Source: an uncultured Bacteroidales bacterium | Lineage (GTDB): Bacteria > Bacteroidota > Bacteroidia > Bacteroidales > UBA932 | Assembly (NCBI GenBank): GCA_944322815.1 | Contig: CALUQB010000003.1 | Coordinates: 62,001-126,000 of the forward strand | DNA length: 64,000 nucleotides | Direction: 5' to 3' | Shown: in pieces, positions 25,982 to 34,746 of the stretch | How the letters are laid out: each line of letters begins with the position of its first letter | How positions within the stretch are numbered: position 1 is the first letter of the stretch | The notes under the pieces: model-generated | Seen by the model: only the letters and a program-made list of their open reading frames with translations | Told to the model about the DNA's origin: nothing | Databases searched by the model: none | Program-made: the position numbers and the translations under genes

Positions 25982-27124
25982 ATGAAAACTAAAATTGCAG
26001 AGAAATTCAAGACTTTATTCGGCGAAGATGGCGATTTTTTCGCATCTGCAGGCAGGATCAATCTTATAGGCGAACATACTGACTATAATGGCGGGTATGT
26101 CTTCCCTGGAGCTGTCGACAAGGGCATCATGGCGGAAATCAAACTGAACGGTACGGACAAAGTCCATGTCTATTCGCTCGATATGGACGAATATGTGGAG
26201 TTCGGACTGAATGAGGAAGATGCACCTGCACAGAGCTGGGCGAGATATATCTTCGGCGTATGCCGTGAAACCATCAAGAGAGGAGGGAAAATTGCTGGTT
26301 TCGATACTGTATTTGCCGGTGATGTGCCGCTTGGTGCCGGAATGTCATCCTCCGCAGCGCTTGAAAGTACGTACGCATTTGCCTTGAATTATCTGTTCGA
26401 CTGCAATATAGACAAATTCGAACTTGCACGTATAGGCCAGTCCACGGAACATAACTATTGCGGAGTGAAATGTGGAATCATGGACCAGTTCGCTTCCGTA
26501 TTCGGAAAGGCCGGAAATCTCATGAGACTGGACTGCAAGACCATGGAATATAAATATTATCCGTTCCATCCTGAGGGCTACAGACTTGTGCTTCTGGATT
26601 CTGTAGTAAAGCATGAGTTGGCTTCATCTGCCTATAACAAGAGACGCGAATCCTGCGAGAGGGCTGCTGCAGCCATAAGAAAGAACCATCCTGAAGTGGA
26701 GTTCCTGCGTGATGCCAGAATGGAATGGCTGGAAGAAGTCAGGACAGTCATTTCCGAGGAGGATTACATGCGTGCCGAATATGTCATAGACGAGGTCCAG
26801 AGAGTGCTTGACGTCTGTGACGCTCTCGAAAAGGATGATTACGAAACAGTAGGAAAGAAGATGTACGAGACCCATTACGGAATGAGTCGTCTTTATGAAG
26901 TCAGCTGTGAAGAACTCGACTATCTGAACGATATAGCCAAGGAATGCGGCGTGACAGGATCAAGAGTGATGGGCGGAGGTTTCGGAGGATGTACCATAAA
27001 CCTCGTCAGGAATGAACTTTACGACTCTTTCATAGAGAAGGCGAAGAAAGCCTTTTCTGAAAAATACGGACATGAACCTAAGGTTTATGACGTAGTTATA
27101 AGCGACGGGGCAAGAAAATTGTAA
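25982..27124 (+). CDS. galK: Galactokinase
   Basis: GalK phosphorylates galactose at C1, the first committed step of the Leloir pathway. The 380-residue GHMP kinase has GRINLIGEHTDYNGGYVFPGAVDKG (the galactokinase signature), the ATP loop VPLGAGMSSSAALES, and the third GHMP motif GSRVMGGGFGGCTINLV. Length is normal. galM (aldose 1-epimerase) lies 15 kb away at 42.2 kb rather than in the same operon, and no galT or galE is in the window. A hairpin follows the gene. Confidence 0.95.
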   Translation: MKTKIAEKFKTLFGEDGDFFASAGRINLIGEHTDYNGGYVFPGAVDKGIMAEIKLNGTDKVHVYSLDMDEYVEFGLNEEDAPAQSWARYIFGVCRETIKRGGKIAGFDTVFAGDVPLGAGMSSSAALESTYAFALNYLFDCNIDKFELARIGQSTEHNYCGVKCGIMDQFASVFGKAGNLMRLDCKTMEYKYYPFHPEGYRLVLLDSVVKHELASSAYNKRRESCERAAAAIRKNHPEVEFLRDARMEWLEEVRTVISEEDYMRAEYVIDEVQRVLDVCDALEKDDYETVGKKMYETHYGMSRLYEVSCEELDYLNDIAKECGVTGSRVMGGGFGGCTINLVRNELYDSFIEKAKKAFSEKYGHEPKVYDVVISDGARKL

Positions 27125-27178
27125 ATGATGCGTTCCGTGCAGTGATGCACGTTTCATAACACACATTTTCACACATTA

Positions 27179-27212
27179 TGAGGGTGGTCCGGAAAAATCC
27201 GTGCCACCCTCA
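27179..27212. terminator. Hairpin between convergent galK and the CpXC gene
   Basis: Arms TGAGGGTGG (27,179-27,187) and CCACCCTCA (27,204-27,212) are perfectly complementary. No T run follows on either strand, so the terminator role is inferred from its position between converging genes. It resembles the hairpin at 8643-8672 (GAGGGCGG/CCGCCCTC type). Confidence 0.5.
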
Positions 27213-27249
27213 AACGTCTTTCTCCGGAGAAGACAGGCCCGTGTTCCCC

Positions 27250-27906
27250 TTATTTCATTATCGAAAGTACCCAGTCCTGATCTATTTTCATGAATGCATC
27301 GGCTGGTATGATGTCTGGATTTCTGTTTATGATACCGCATGAGTCTTCATAAACATTGAAACCTATATTCAGGCTCATCATCTGATGATCGGAAGGATAA
27401 ATGAACACCAGGAACCTCTCACCGTCTTTCTCTTCCAGACGATGGAAATGGAACGGAGCTGCTGTTATCTGAGCTGCCTTTTCCCTGTTTCCGGACATGA
27501 TTTCCATTTTCGTGACATACTTGCACAATTCGACGGCCATGTCGTCAAGTCCGGCATCTGAAACCAGTATTTTTTCCATCAGTTCACCTACATCCCTTAC
27601 CCTTCTCAGCATGTATCCTCCCATAGCCTTGGTGTGATTTGCGATAGCCTGCATCTGTGATTCGGGAAGATCTCCGGAAGGCATCAGCCAGATCATGATT
27701 TTCTTTTCAGGATCATGATACAGGCTCTCGTATCTGGCCAGATTCGCCTGGCCGCAGTGAGGACATTCCCACAGAAACAGGGAACCGTTGCGGATTTTTT
27801 CCTTCAGTTCCGGATTTTCAGAGACGTTTATGCTTTTGTAAACCGTTATTTCTGACTTTTCCCCGCATTTGCTGCAGGGAGCGAGTGCTGTAGCTGTTAT
27901 GGACAT
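27250..27906 (-). CDS. CpXC-domain protein
   Basis: A 218-residue cytoplasmic-looking protein with two cysteine pairs near the N-terminus: CSKCGEKSEI at about residues 13-16 and WECPHCGQANLARYESLYHDP at about 50-60, the latter being the CpXC signature (Pfam CpXC family). It is probably a zinc-ribbon protein. The C-terminal half is alpha/beta without recognisable motif. Function of the family is unknown. A -7 box (27,936-27,943) lies in front, so it does not depend on the two large genes upstream. Confidence 0.75.
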   Translation of the reverse strand: MSITATALAPCSKCGEKSEITVYKSINVSENPELKEKIRNGSLFLWECPHCGQANLARYESLYHDPEKKIMIWLMPSGDLPESQMQAIANHTKAMGGYMLRRVRDVGELMEKILVSDAGLDDMAVELCKYVTKMEIMSGNREKAAQITAAPFHFHRLEEKDGERFLVFIYPSDHQMMSLNIGFNVYEDSCGIINRNPDIIPADAFMKIDQDWVLSIMK

Positions 27907-27935
27907 GATAATGCGCTTTAAATTCTTTTATTCTG

Positions 27936-27943
27936 CAAATCTA
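27936..27943 (-). promoter_or_regulatory. -7 box of the CpXC gene
   Basis: TAGATTTG on the minus strand is an exact TAnnTTTG, 30 bp before the ATG. Confidence 0.45.
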
Positions 27944-27969
27944 ATATAACTTCTGCAACCGTAGTCATC

Positions 27970-30921
27970 TCAGAAACTGATTTTGATGACAGGATTTACC
28001 GAATGCCGGATGACACGCGAGCCGCTCTCGTCCATCATGGAAAATACGGTACCGAAATTATATGAATAGTCCACCCCTATTTCGAGAGGGAACGTCCATA
28101 GCAGTCTTCCCAGCTGAAGCGTCAATGAAGCTCCGCCCGAGCACAGATGCAGTTCCGGATGCGATGAATATCCGTAGTCGAAATGAGGGGTGATGATCAT
28201 TCTGTTCAGATAAATGAGAGGAGTGATGTTTATGTCTCCGAGATTTACCGGAATCGCATAATCGAACGTAAGCAGGGTGCTGAAAGACGGGCTGTAAAGA
28301 TTTCGCGGGACAGCATTTCTGAATCCTCGCGGAAGTATGTCTGTCCCTGGGTTGAATACGCCCTGATTAAGGACTTTCTGTACAGTGGCCGATATCTTCC
28401 CTCCCTGACCTCCTGAAATGCCAGGAAAATACCCGTAAGCATGGAAATACCACGTATCGCCCAGCTTTATCGGCTGCTGTCTGGCGCTTCCTGCTGCGTA
28501 AGCCATCCTGATACCTGTTTCCACCCCGGTTCCGTACCGCGGGAAAATTTCCGCTTTCGCCATGTCCCGAAGTATCCAGAATCTTCCTGATACGGTAGTG
28601 GAATGATTCAGCAGTCCGTTGTATCTGCTATTGTCGATTTCCCATGAAATGCGCGGAAGGAAATTCAGTGTCATCCCTCCTTTTTCCCTTGACAGCGGAA
28701 CATATATGTCCAGCCTGCCTGCCAGATAAGTCCCCCTGTCCGGGGTCCTGCTTATATGTCCGTCATCTTCTATGATATAGTTCCACGACAGTCTGTCATT
28801 TATGAAAAGGCTGGCTTCCACTACAGGATACCATCCTGCATATGTGAAATTCAAATGTCCTCCGTGGACCCGTCCAGAACCGTCAGGATCAGGTCTCCAG
28901 CAGTATCCGGCACTGCCGTATGCAGTTCCCAAGGTATTCTGGGACAGGACAGTGACACCTGCCGAAACATAATCATACAGTTTTTCTCCTCCCAGTCCGT
29001 CCAGCCTGGATATATTGCAATAGACCGGAGCCCATGAATGAAACCTGAACAGATGCATACCTTTTCTGTATCTTTCAGGCGCGGATATCTCCATATCTGC
29101 CGGACCGGTCCCTGCAGTAGCGGCTTTTTCCTGAGCTATCAGTTTTTCGGCCACCGCCGACTTTCCTGTTGAGCCGGGATCTGTCCTTACATGGAAAAGA
29201 CCGGACGAATCAGTCACCTGCAGATCATATCCGTCATGATCCAGCCTGCTGAAATACAGTTTCTCTCCTGACGGACTGAAAACGAAATCCTTCGCACCGT
29301 ATTTTGAAGAGGTGAGTCTGTAGATACCTGAATCTTCCAGACTGTACAGATCGAATACACCGGACGCATCGCACGAGAACACCGGATTCCCGCAGTATAT
29401 TCCCAAATTCCTGAAAGTACACCTGACAGGTCCGGCGACAGTTTCCCATTTGAGGTACCCTGATTTCCCGTCAGGCACTGTCTTGAATATCGACGAACCT
29501 TTGTCCGAAACCCCCGTCACATACAGCCCGTCATCAGACCATGCACATTCTGTGAACAGTACCCCATCCTCCGGATAGGGCAATATGTTTTTTCCTGTTC
29601 CGGACAATGCATCCAGTACGATGACTGTGGTCCTGTCCGGCTCCGGTCCGTATATGGCAGCTATCATCGTACCGTCAGGCGACAGGCACGGATTGAAAAT
29701 ATTCGCGCCTTCGGCCAATGTTCCCGTCTTGCCTGATTTTCTGTCATAATATCTTATGACATTGTACATTTTCTGCTTCCATCTCCAGTCGCTCACCGTT
29801 TCGCTCCAATACAGTCTTTCCAGGGATTCCGACCAGACAAGCCTGCTGCCCGAATCGGAAAAGGACGATACGGTACGCTCTTTTCCATCGGAGGTTATGC
29901 TTATCAGGCCGGCACTCCTGTCCATCGACTTGCGGACGGCGAATATTGTCCCGTCAGATGTGACTGCGGCAGCATAGTATTCGGTATAAGTCCTGTTCTT
30001 TTCCGTCAGGACATTTTCCGACACGGTAAAAGGTGCCCGCAATTCCAGTTCGGCGGAATATATACTCCGGTGAAAGTCGAATATTTTCCTGAAAGCGGTT
30101 TTATGAAGATTTCCTCCCGATGTCCTTCTGCTCAGTTTCATCCCGTAAAATATGTCATAGGGCCTTTTGCTGATATGGGTGAGATAGTCGGCAGTGTAGT
30201 CAGGTTTGTCATACAGACATCTCAGTCCGCTGAGTATCATGTATCCGAAAGCATCCGTACCGGGAGTGTAACGGCTGTATGACCCTATGGCCCAGCGGTC
30301 CCATTTGTAGCCACGCATGTCACCGGCGTCAAAGGCTGCCATATAATAGTTCAGGAACTCTCCGTATCTTCCATAGCCTTCCGGAATCATGGCAGTGGCA
30401 GCTATGCTCGCATCACCTGCAAGCAGCCATTTTTCCGGATACAAAGTCTCCATGGCGTACGGGAAAAGCTCTCCGAAAAGCCAGGTAAAAGGTTTGAAAA
30501 CATGGGATGAGCCGAAATTCATGTGTGCCGCCTGACGTGAAAGGCTGACTGCAGCCAGTTCCGATACCGGATAGGAATAGCTGAATCTTCCCTGTGGCAG
30601 AAGCGGCATTTCCAGAACTGAAGGCAGTTCGGACAGGGTATAGCCGCCGGATGCATTCTGCGGATGCAGGACTACAGGTATTCTGGCAGGCAGGAATCCG
30701 GATGTGGCGGATATAGGTTTGCGATATCTTTCAAACATCCTGGCATAGTCCACGGCCAGACTGTCATATCCTTCCGGATATATGAATGTGTATCCTTCAC
30801 TGCGGATCCGCTTCCATCTGATACTGGCAGGATCCTGAGCGGCAGGGAAAAGCTGGGCGTGACTTTCCGTCTGATACAGGGCCGACAGAGCCAGAAATAT
30901 TGCTATGAATCTGGATTTCAT
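27970..30921 (-). CDS. Large envelope protein: degenerate peptidase-MA-like domain, propeller and barrel
   Basis: A 983-residue exported protein, clearly a paralogue of the gene just upstream. Layout inferred from the sequence: signal peptide (1-22); an N-terminal domain matching the peptidase-MA-like region of the neighbour (YPEKWLLAGD, DAFGYMILSGLRCLY); PD40/WD40-like propeller repeats in the middle (SPDGTMIAAIYG, SPSGEKLYFSRLDHDGYDLQV); and a C-terminal barrel-like third (from about residue 640) ending in alternating strands. The zinc site is gone: where the neighbour has HESRH this protein has SLSRQ (about 126-130), and the WLLEGD glutamate is alanine (WLLAGD, Ala168). It is therefore predicted to be catalytically dead, perhaps a binding partner. 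It lies 21 bp after its paralogue. Confidence 0.7.
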   Translation of the reverse strand: MKSRFIAIFLALSALYQTESHAQLFPAAQDPASIRWKRIRSEGYTFIYPEGYDSLAVDYARMFERYRKPISATSGFLPARIPVVLHPQNASGGYTLSELPSVLEMPLLPQGRFSYSYPVSELAAVSLSRQAAHMNFGSSHVFKPFTWLFGELFPYAMETLYPEKWLLAGDASIAATAMIPEGYGRYGEFLNYYMAAFDAGDMRGYKWDRWAIGSYSRYTPGTDAFGYMILSGLRCLYDKPDYTADYLTHISKRPYDIFYGMKLSRRTSGGNLHKTAFRKIFDFHRSIYSAELELRAPFTVSENVLTEKNRTYTEYYAAAVTSDGTIFAVRKSMDRSAGLISITSDGKERTVSSFSDSGSRLVWSESLERLYWSETVSDWRWKQKMYNVIRYYDRKSGKTGTLAEGANIFNPCLSPDGTMIAAIYGPEPDRTTVIVLDALSGTGKNILPYPEDGVLFTECAWSDDGLYVTGVSDKGSSIFKTVPDGKSGYLKWETVAGPVRCTFRNLGIYCGNPVFSCDASGVFDLYSLEDSGIYRLTSSKYGAKDFVFSPSGEKLYFSRLDHDGYDLQVTDSSGLFHVRTDPGSTGKSAVAEKLIAQEKAATAGTGPADMEISAPERYRKGMHLFRFHSWAPVYCNISRLDGLGGEKLYDYVSAGVTVLSQNTLGTAYGSAGYCWRPDPDGSGRVHGGHLNFTYAGWYPVVEASLFINDRLSWNYIIEDDGHISRTPDRGTYLAGRLDIYVPLSREKGGMTLNFLPRISWEIDNSRYNGLLNHSTTVSGRFWILRDMAKAEIFPRYGTGVETGIRMAYAAGSARQQPIKLGDTWYFHAYGYFPGISGGQGGKISATVQKVLNQGVFNPGTDILPRGFRNAVPRNLYSPSFSTLLTFDYAIPVNLGDINITPLIYLNRMIITPHFDYGYSSHPELHLCSGGASLTLQLGRLLWTFPLEIGVDYSYNFGTVFSMMDESGSRVIRHSVNPVIKISF

Positions 30922-30942
30922 TCAGCAGGTCATTTGTCGTTT

Positions 30943-33900
30943 TCAGAAATCCATACTGAATACCGGTCCTACGGTATGGTGTCCCGGACTTGTTCCTGTA
31001 TCGGAGAACAGATTGAAGGCAGAGCCTCCGTTGTATGAATATGTCACACCAAGACTGGCCGGGAAAGCCAGTCCGAAGAAGTTTCCGAATTCTATCTCCA
31101 GTGTGGCTCCGGCTGAAAACAGCTGTCCGCTGCCGATGAAAGACCAGTCCAGATGAGGGGTGATGATACCGCGTGTCACATAGAACAGGTTTCCTATATG
31201 GAAATCCCCCATAGGAAACGGCATGGCATAGCTGGCAGACAGCTTCGTACTCCATGTCTGTGATGCAGCCCACTGTCTGAATACTCCGTCCGATGACAGT
31301 CCGCGTGGCAGTGTGTTCACTCCTGAAGTGAAAGGAGCTTCGGGGTTTGTTCTCCGGTTCACAGTAGCGCTCAGCATCAGACCCTGGTTTCCATAAATGC
31401 CCGGGACATATCCGTAGAGATGAAGATAAGCCGACGGAGATATCATTTCAGACAGGCCTGGATAGATGGATGCCCCTGTTTCCACGCCTATACCCCATTC
31501 AGGATAGACATCGGAATGGGCTGCAGGAAGCATCGTATAGAATCTGACCGATGCCGACAGCGACTGGTATACGGCAGACCTGCCTGCAGATACACCCAGG
31601 GTGTATTTGCGGAGCATCTGTCCGTCCCCGTCGTATTCCTCTGCCCTCAGATATTGCCTGAAATTGATCCTGTCGTTGCTTATCGAATATGATATGCGCG
31701 GTATCAGGCCCCGCGACCATCCTCCGGATGAAAAATTGAAAGGTATGTACATGGACAGGCTGGCTGAGACCAGCGGGTCTTTCCTGTACAGATATTCGTA
31801 TTTTTCATAAATGATACCTGATGAAATATTATTCACCAGAGATCCCTGAAGTTCCCTGGATGCCCTGTCGTTTATATCAAGTCTCGCTTCGATGACAGGA
31901 TAGAGTCCGGAGTAAGTCAGTTTTATATGGCCAGAATGCCTCCAGTAGCCTTTGTCAAGGGGATCCTTGTGGGCGGAGTAGCCTGCAAAACCGGTGAATG
32001 TCCCGAGATGATTCTGGAAAAATGCGGATGCTCCGAGTGACGCATAGCTCCAGTAGTCTTCGTAACTTCCGTTCATGATATTGTCATAGTCGAAATACAC
32101 CGGAGCCCAGGAGTGCAGATTGAACAGGTGTGGAAATTTCCTGTATTTTTCCGGGACGGAAACATTGACAGCGGAGCTGTCGTCATGATGGAGATTCCTG
32201 TCAGCGGCGATTCGGGCTTCCTGACGGCTCAGAGCATCGGCTACGGGATAGGTATATCTGTCGGAAAAATCAGTTTCACGGTGCAGGAGAGAGTCCGCAT
32301 GAATCATGACTACCGGAGAACCTGTCCTGTCGGCTGCAGAGCAGATGAAATATTCCCCGTCATCGGTGAAAGTATAGTCCGAGACTCCGTACTCCGAGGA
32401 AGTCTCCTGCCATACCTGTCCCGTATGCGGATCCATGGTGTAGACTTCGTTCGTACCTGTGCGGTCTGACGTGAATATCAGATACCTTCCTTCCGTCCCG
32501 AAGTTGAAGAACATGACAGGTGAAGGTGCCAGTGTCTGTTTCCATTCGTATTCCATATCATCGTGATGATACGGACATTCGCCTTCATGATGTATCTCCG
32601 AATCTTCGTCATGGGCATTCAGGTGGCTGATTTCGATATGGTATATGCCTATGCCGTGATCAGATACGGCTGTCCCGTATATGGTATCGTTCAGCCATGC
32701 CGTTTCGACCAGCTGCAGGGAATCAGGCAGGGAAAACGACACTTCCTTGCTTCCTGTCCGGCCATTTAGTATGCACAGATGAGAGCGTCCGTCATCAGAG
32801 TATTCGGTGACAGCTATATGACCGTCGGTAGGGGATGGATTCGGATTGAAAAGCCGTCCTTTTCCTGTAAGCGTACCCTTTTTCCCTGTACTGACATCGA
32901 GATAGCGTATCTTCGAATCGTATTTCAGCGACCATCTCTCGTCAGGAACGGTTTCGCTCCAGAAGATCTTCCCGAGAGCTTCGGACCAGTAAAGCATACC
33001 AACGTTGCTTCCGAAGGATGAAACGGTTTTCTCTTTCCCGTCATCATCTATCTTCACCAGTTTCCGCCCTTTGTGGAAGCTTTCTTTCAGAGAGTACAGT
33101 TCTCCTCCGACGAACAGGTTTTCTTCATATTCAGTGAACACCTGTGCCGGTTTGGAGACCTGAGTATAGTTCAGGAACGGAGCCCTGTTTTCCATGTCCC
33201 GGGTCCAGATGTCATGATACAGGTCCATGGATTCCGCGACGAGAGTCCTGAAATTTTTTCCTGTCAGCTTCCTGCTTACTGTATTTCTGGCCACTATGTC
33301 ATAAGGCCTTGCCGCATAATGTCTGAAAAGCTGTCCTGAAAAGTCTGGTACATCGTACAGATACCGTATTCCGCTCAGTGTCATATATCCGAATGCGTAA
33401 TGATCCGGAGTATAATGCCAGTAGGAGCCGTATGCCCATCTGTCTGCATTTCTGAAATCACCTGCATCGAAAGCTATCCTGTAATAATTCATGAAATCGC
33501 TGACTCTTCCTCTCCCTGACCGGGACAATGCCGTCTCCGCCACTACCGCGTCTCCTTCCAGAAGCCATTGGTCCGGGTATATCCCGGCCAATGCGCCGTT
33601 GAACATCTCGCCGAGGATGTAGTAGAACGGCCGGAAACAGCGGCTGAGTCCGAATTGCATCTGTGCGGCATGTCTGGATTCGTGTATGGCGAGCATAGTG
33701 GTCCATGGCATCGGTTCCGGAGCGTATGCAGCGGGTGATGTATAGAAGTCCATCCTTTTCGGGGCCCATGCTACGGAGCCGTTCGACAGCGCACTGTACG
33801 GATGGAGGATGACAGGCATTTTCGTCCTTGTCATTTCACCAGGCATATAGCACACGCTTCCTGATACCGGCAGCCTGTATTTTTCCAGTTCCATGGCATA

Positions 33901-34074
33901 GCTTCTGGCAGTGGAGTCGAGTCCGGCAGGATAAATGACACGATAGTTCGGACTTTCTATGGAATACCATCTGGCGGATGCAGGATCGTCTCCGCCAGTA
34001 AAGAATTGCGCGGACATGGTCTGCGTGATCATGCAGAGCAGGGCTATGGTTAACAGATTCCGTATGGTTTTCAT
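30943..34074 (-). CDS. Large envelope protein: peptidase-MA-like metallopeptidase, propeller and barrel
   Basis: A 1043-residue exported protein. The signal peptide (1-22) is followed by a domain with a gluzincin-like zinc site: HESRH at residues 131-135 (HExxH) and WLLEGD with Glu173, the WLxEGxA-type third ligand of peptidase-MA-like families. The middle has PD40/TolB-like propeller repeats (SPTDGHIAVTEYSDDG, DDGEYFICSAADRTGSPVV, FTSDRTGTNEVYTMDP). The C-terminal 350 residues look like an outer-membrane barrel (alternating strands, final MDF). This suggests a surface or outer-membrane protease with a built-in propeller. It is first in an operon with its inactive paralogue and has its own -7 box at 34,115-34,122. 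The substrate is unknown. Confidence 0.72.
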   Translation of the reverse strand: MKTIRNLLTIALLCMITQTMSAQFFTGGDDPASARWYSIESPNYRVIYPAGLDSTARSYAMELEKYRLPVSGSVCYMPGEMTRTKMPVILHPYSALSNGSVAWAPKRMDFYTSPAAYAPEPMPWTTMLAIHESRHAAQMQFGLSRCFRPFYYILGEMFNGALAGIYPDQWLLEGDAVVAETALSRSGRGRVSDFMNYYRIAFDAGDFRNADRWAYGSYWHYTPDHYAFGYMTLSGIRYLYDVPDFSGQLFRHYAARPYDIVARNTVSRKLTGKNFRTLVAESMDLYHDIWTRDMENRAPFLNYTQVSKPAQVFTEYEENLFVGGELYSLKESFHKGRKLVKIDDDGKEKTVSSFGSNVGMLYWSEALGKIFWSETVPDERWSLKYDSKIRYLDVSTGKKGTLTGKGRLFNPNPSPTDGHIAVTEYSDDGRSHLCILNGRTGSKEVSFSLPDSLQLVETAWLNDTIYGTAVSDHGIGIYHIEISHLNAHDEDSEIHHEGECPYHHDDMEYEWKQTLAPSPVMFFNFGTEGRYLIFTSDRTGTNEVYTMDPHTGQVWQETSSEYGVSDYTFTDDGEYFICSAADRTGSPVVMIHADSLLHRETDFSDRYTYPVADALSRQEARIAADRNLHHDDSSAVNVSVPEKYRKFPHLFNLHSWAPVYFDYDNIMNGSYEDYWSYASLGASAFFQNHLGTFTGFAGYSAHKDPLDKGYWRHSGHIKLTYSGLYPVIEARLDINDRASRELQGSLVNNISSGIIYEKYEYLYRKDPLVSASLSMYIPFNFSSGGWSRGLIPRISYSISNDRINFRQYLRAEEYDGDGQMLRKYTLGVSAGRSAVYQSLSASVRFYTMLPAAHSDVYPEWGIGVETGASIYPGLSEMISPSAYLHLYGYVPGIYGNQGLMLSATVNRRTNPEAPFTSGVNTLPRGLSSDGVFRQWAASQTWSTKLSASYAMPFPMGDFHIGNLFYVTRGIITPHLDWSFIGSGQLFSAGATLEIEFGNFFGLAFPASLGVTYSYNGGSAFNLFSDTGTSPGHHTVGPVFSMDF

Positions 34075-34114
34075 ATTTCGGCAGGTTTGATGGCGGTACG
34101 GTGGCCGTATTCTG

Positions 34115-34122
34115 CAAAAGTA
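34115..34122 (-). promoter_or_regulatory. -7 box of the paralogous envelope operon
   Basis: TACTTTTG on the minus strand is an exact TAnnTTTG, about 40 bp before the ATG at 34,074. Confidence 0.5.
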
Positions 34123-34173
34123 CGAATTATTGCCGGATCATTGAGCAAATGCATGAGTGATACTCTGCCCATT

Positions 34174-34185
34174 ACAATATATTGT
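34174..34185. promoter_or_regulatory. Operator-like palindrome 1 upstream of hipB
   Basis: ACAATATATTGT is a perfect 12-bp palindrome followed by GA, so one side reads ATTGTGA like the half-site of the second palindrome at 34,233-34,248. Likely one of two binding sites for the downstream XRE regulator. Confidence 0.5.
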
Positions 34186-34232
34186 GATTTTTATTGGTTT
34201 TCTAGTATAAATTTCTTATTTTCGATGTAAAA

Positions 34233-34248
34233 TCACACTTTATTGTGA
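34233..34248. promoter_or_regulatory. Operator-like palindrome 2 overlapping the hipB start
   Basis: Arms TCACA (34,233-34,237) and TGTGA (34,244-34,248) around CTTTAT. It covers the GTG start of hipB, and a near -7 box TATTTTCG lies at 34,217-34,224, so binding here would block transcription, as in autoregulated antitoxins. Confidence 0.5.
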
Positions 34249-34448
34249 ATATTAAGGAAATAGGAACAACCATCAGAAAACGCCGGCAAAGTCTGAATAT
34301 AAATCAGACCGAGCTGTCGGAGCTGGCCGGCATTGGTATCAATACGCTTGTAGCCATTGAACGCGGGCAGGGAAATCCGAAAATTGAAACACTATTGTCT
34401 GTAGCGGATACACTTGGCCTGCAGATAGAAATCCGACTTAAAGAATGA
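34245..34448 (+). CDS. hipB: XRE-family antitoxin/regulator, HipB-like
   Basis: A 67-residue helix-turn-helix protein: IRKRRQSLNINQTELSELAGIGINTLVAIERGQGNP is a textbook XRE domain, and the tail (LLSVADTLGLQIEIRLKE) is the short HipB-type C-terminus. HipB proteins repress their own operon and neutralise the HipA/HipT kinase. The start is GTG at 34,245, inside an operator-like palindrome. The stop overlaps the ATG of the next reading frame (ATGA), the usual coupling in hipBA/hipBST loci. The toxin genes that should follow are broken, so this is an orphan that may still repress. Confidence 0.82.
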   Translation: MNIKEIGTTIRKRRQSLNINQTELSELAGIGINTLVAIERGQGNPKIETLLSVADTLGLQIEIRLKE

Positions 34449-34689
34449 AGACCATGCGGAAATGCGAAGTTTACATACATGGTATCAAGGCAGGGGAGTT
34501 GGCTGAGTTTGACAGTCATGAATATGAATTCGTTTTCCTTTTTTCTTCAATATGCTGTCAGAGGGTGAAAACCGCAAGATCCAGGCTCAGCTCCTGCATA
34601 TTTCTCCTGATGATGATTTCGGTATTCTGCTTGTCACGGCCCATACCGATACAATAGGGGCTGTAACTGTAAAACCTGTTATGCCATGA
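34445..34689 (+). pseudogene. Broken hipS/HipA N-terminal-domain gene
   Basis: The first frame reads MRKCEVYIHGIKAGELAEFD, the typical beginning of HipA N-terminal (HipS-like) proteins. After about position 34,535 the homology continues in another frame as PFFFNMLSEGENRKIQAQ, DDDFGILLVTA and DTIGAVTVKP. The stretch that normally lies between (containing an LTLP motif, about 30-40 residues) is absent. This indicates an internal deletion whose length is not a multiple of three, so neither frame gives a full protein. The first frame alone would stop at 34,657. In HipBST systems this small protein is the antitoxin; here it is decayed. Confidence 0.72.
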
Positions 34690-34736
34690 TAAAATTGCAT
34701 GTCTGCCCTTCTTGTCGCAGAATGCTTGCATTTTGA
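34686..34736 (+). pseudogene. Possible 5' remnant of the HipA/HipT kinase gene
   Basis: An ATG overlapping the hipS-frame stop (ATGA) opens 16 codons, MIKLHVCPSCRRMLAF, before a TGA. The position and the early CxxC match the beginning of Bacteroidota HipA-catalytic genes, but the kinase itself is missing and unrelated sequence follows. Too short to be sure; context is the main argument. Confidence 0.35.
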
Positions 34737-34746
34737 AAATCGTGTA

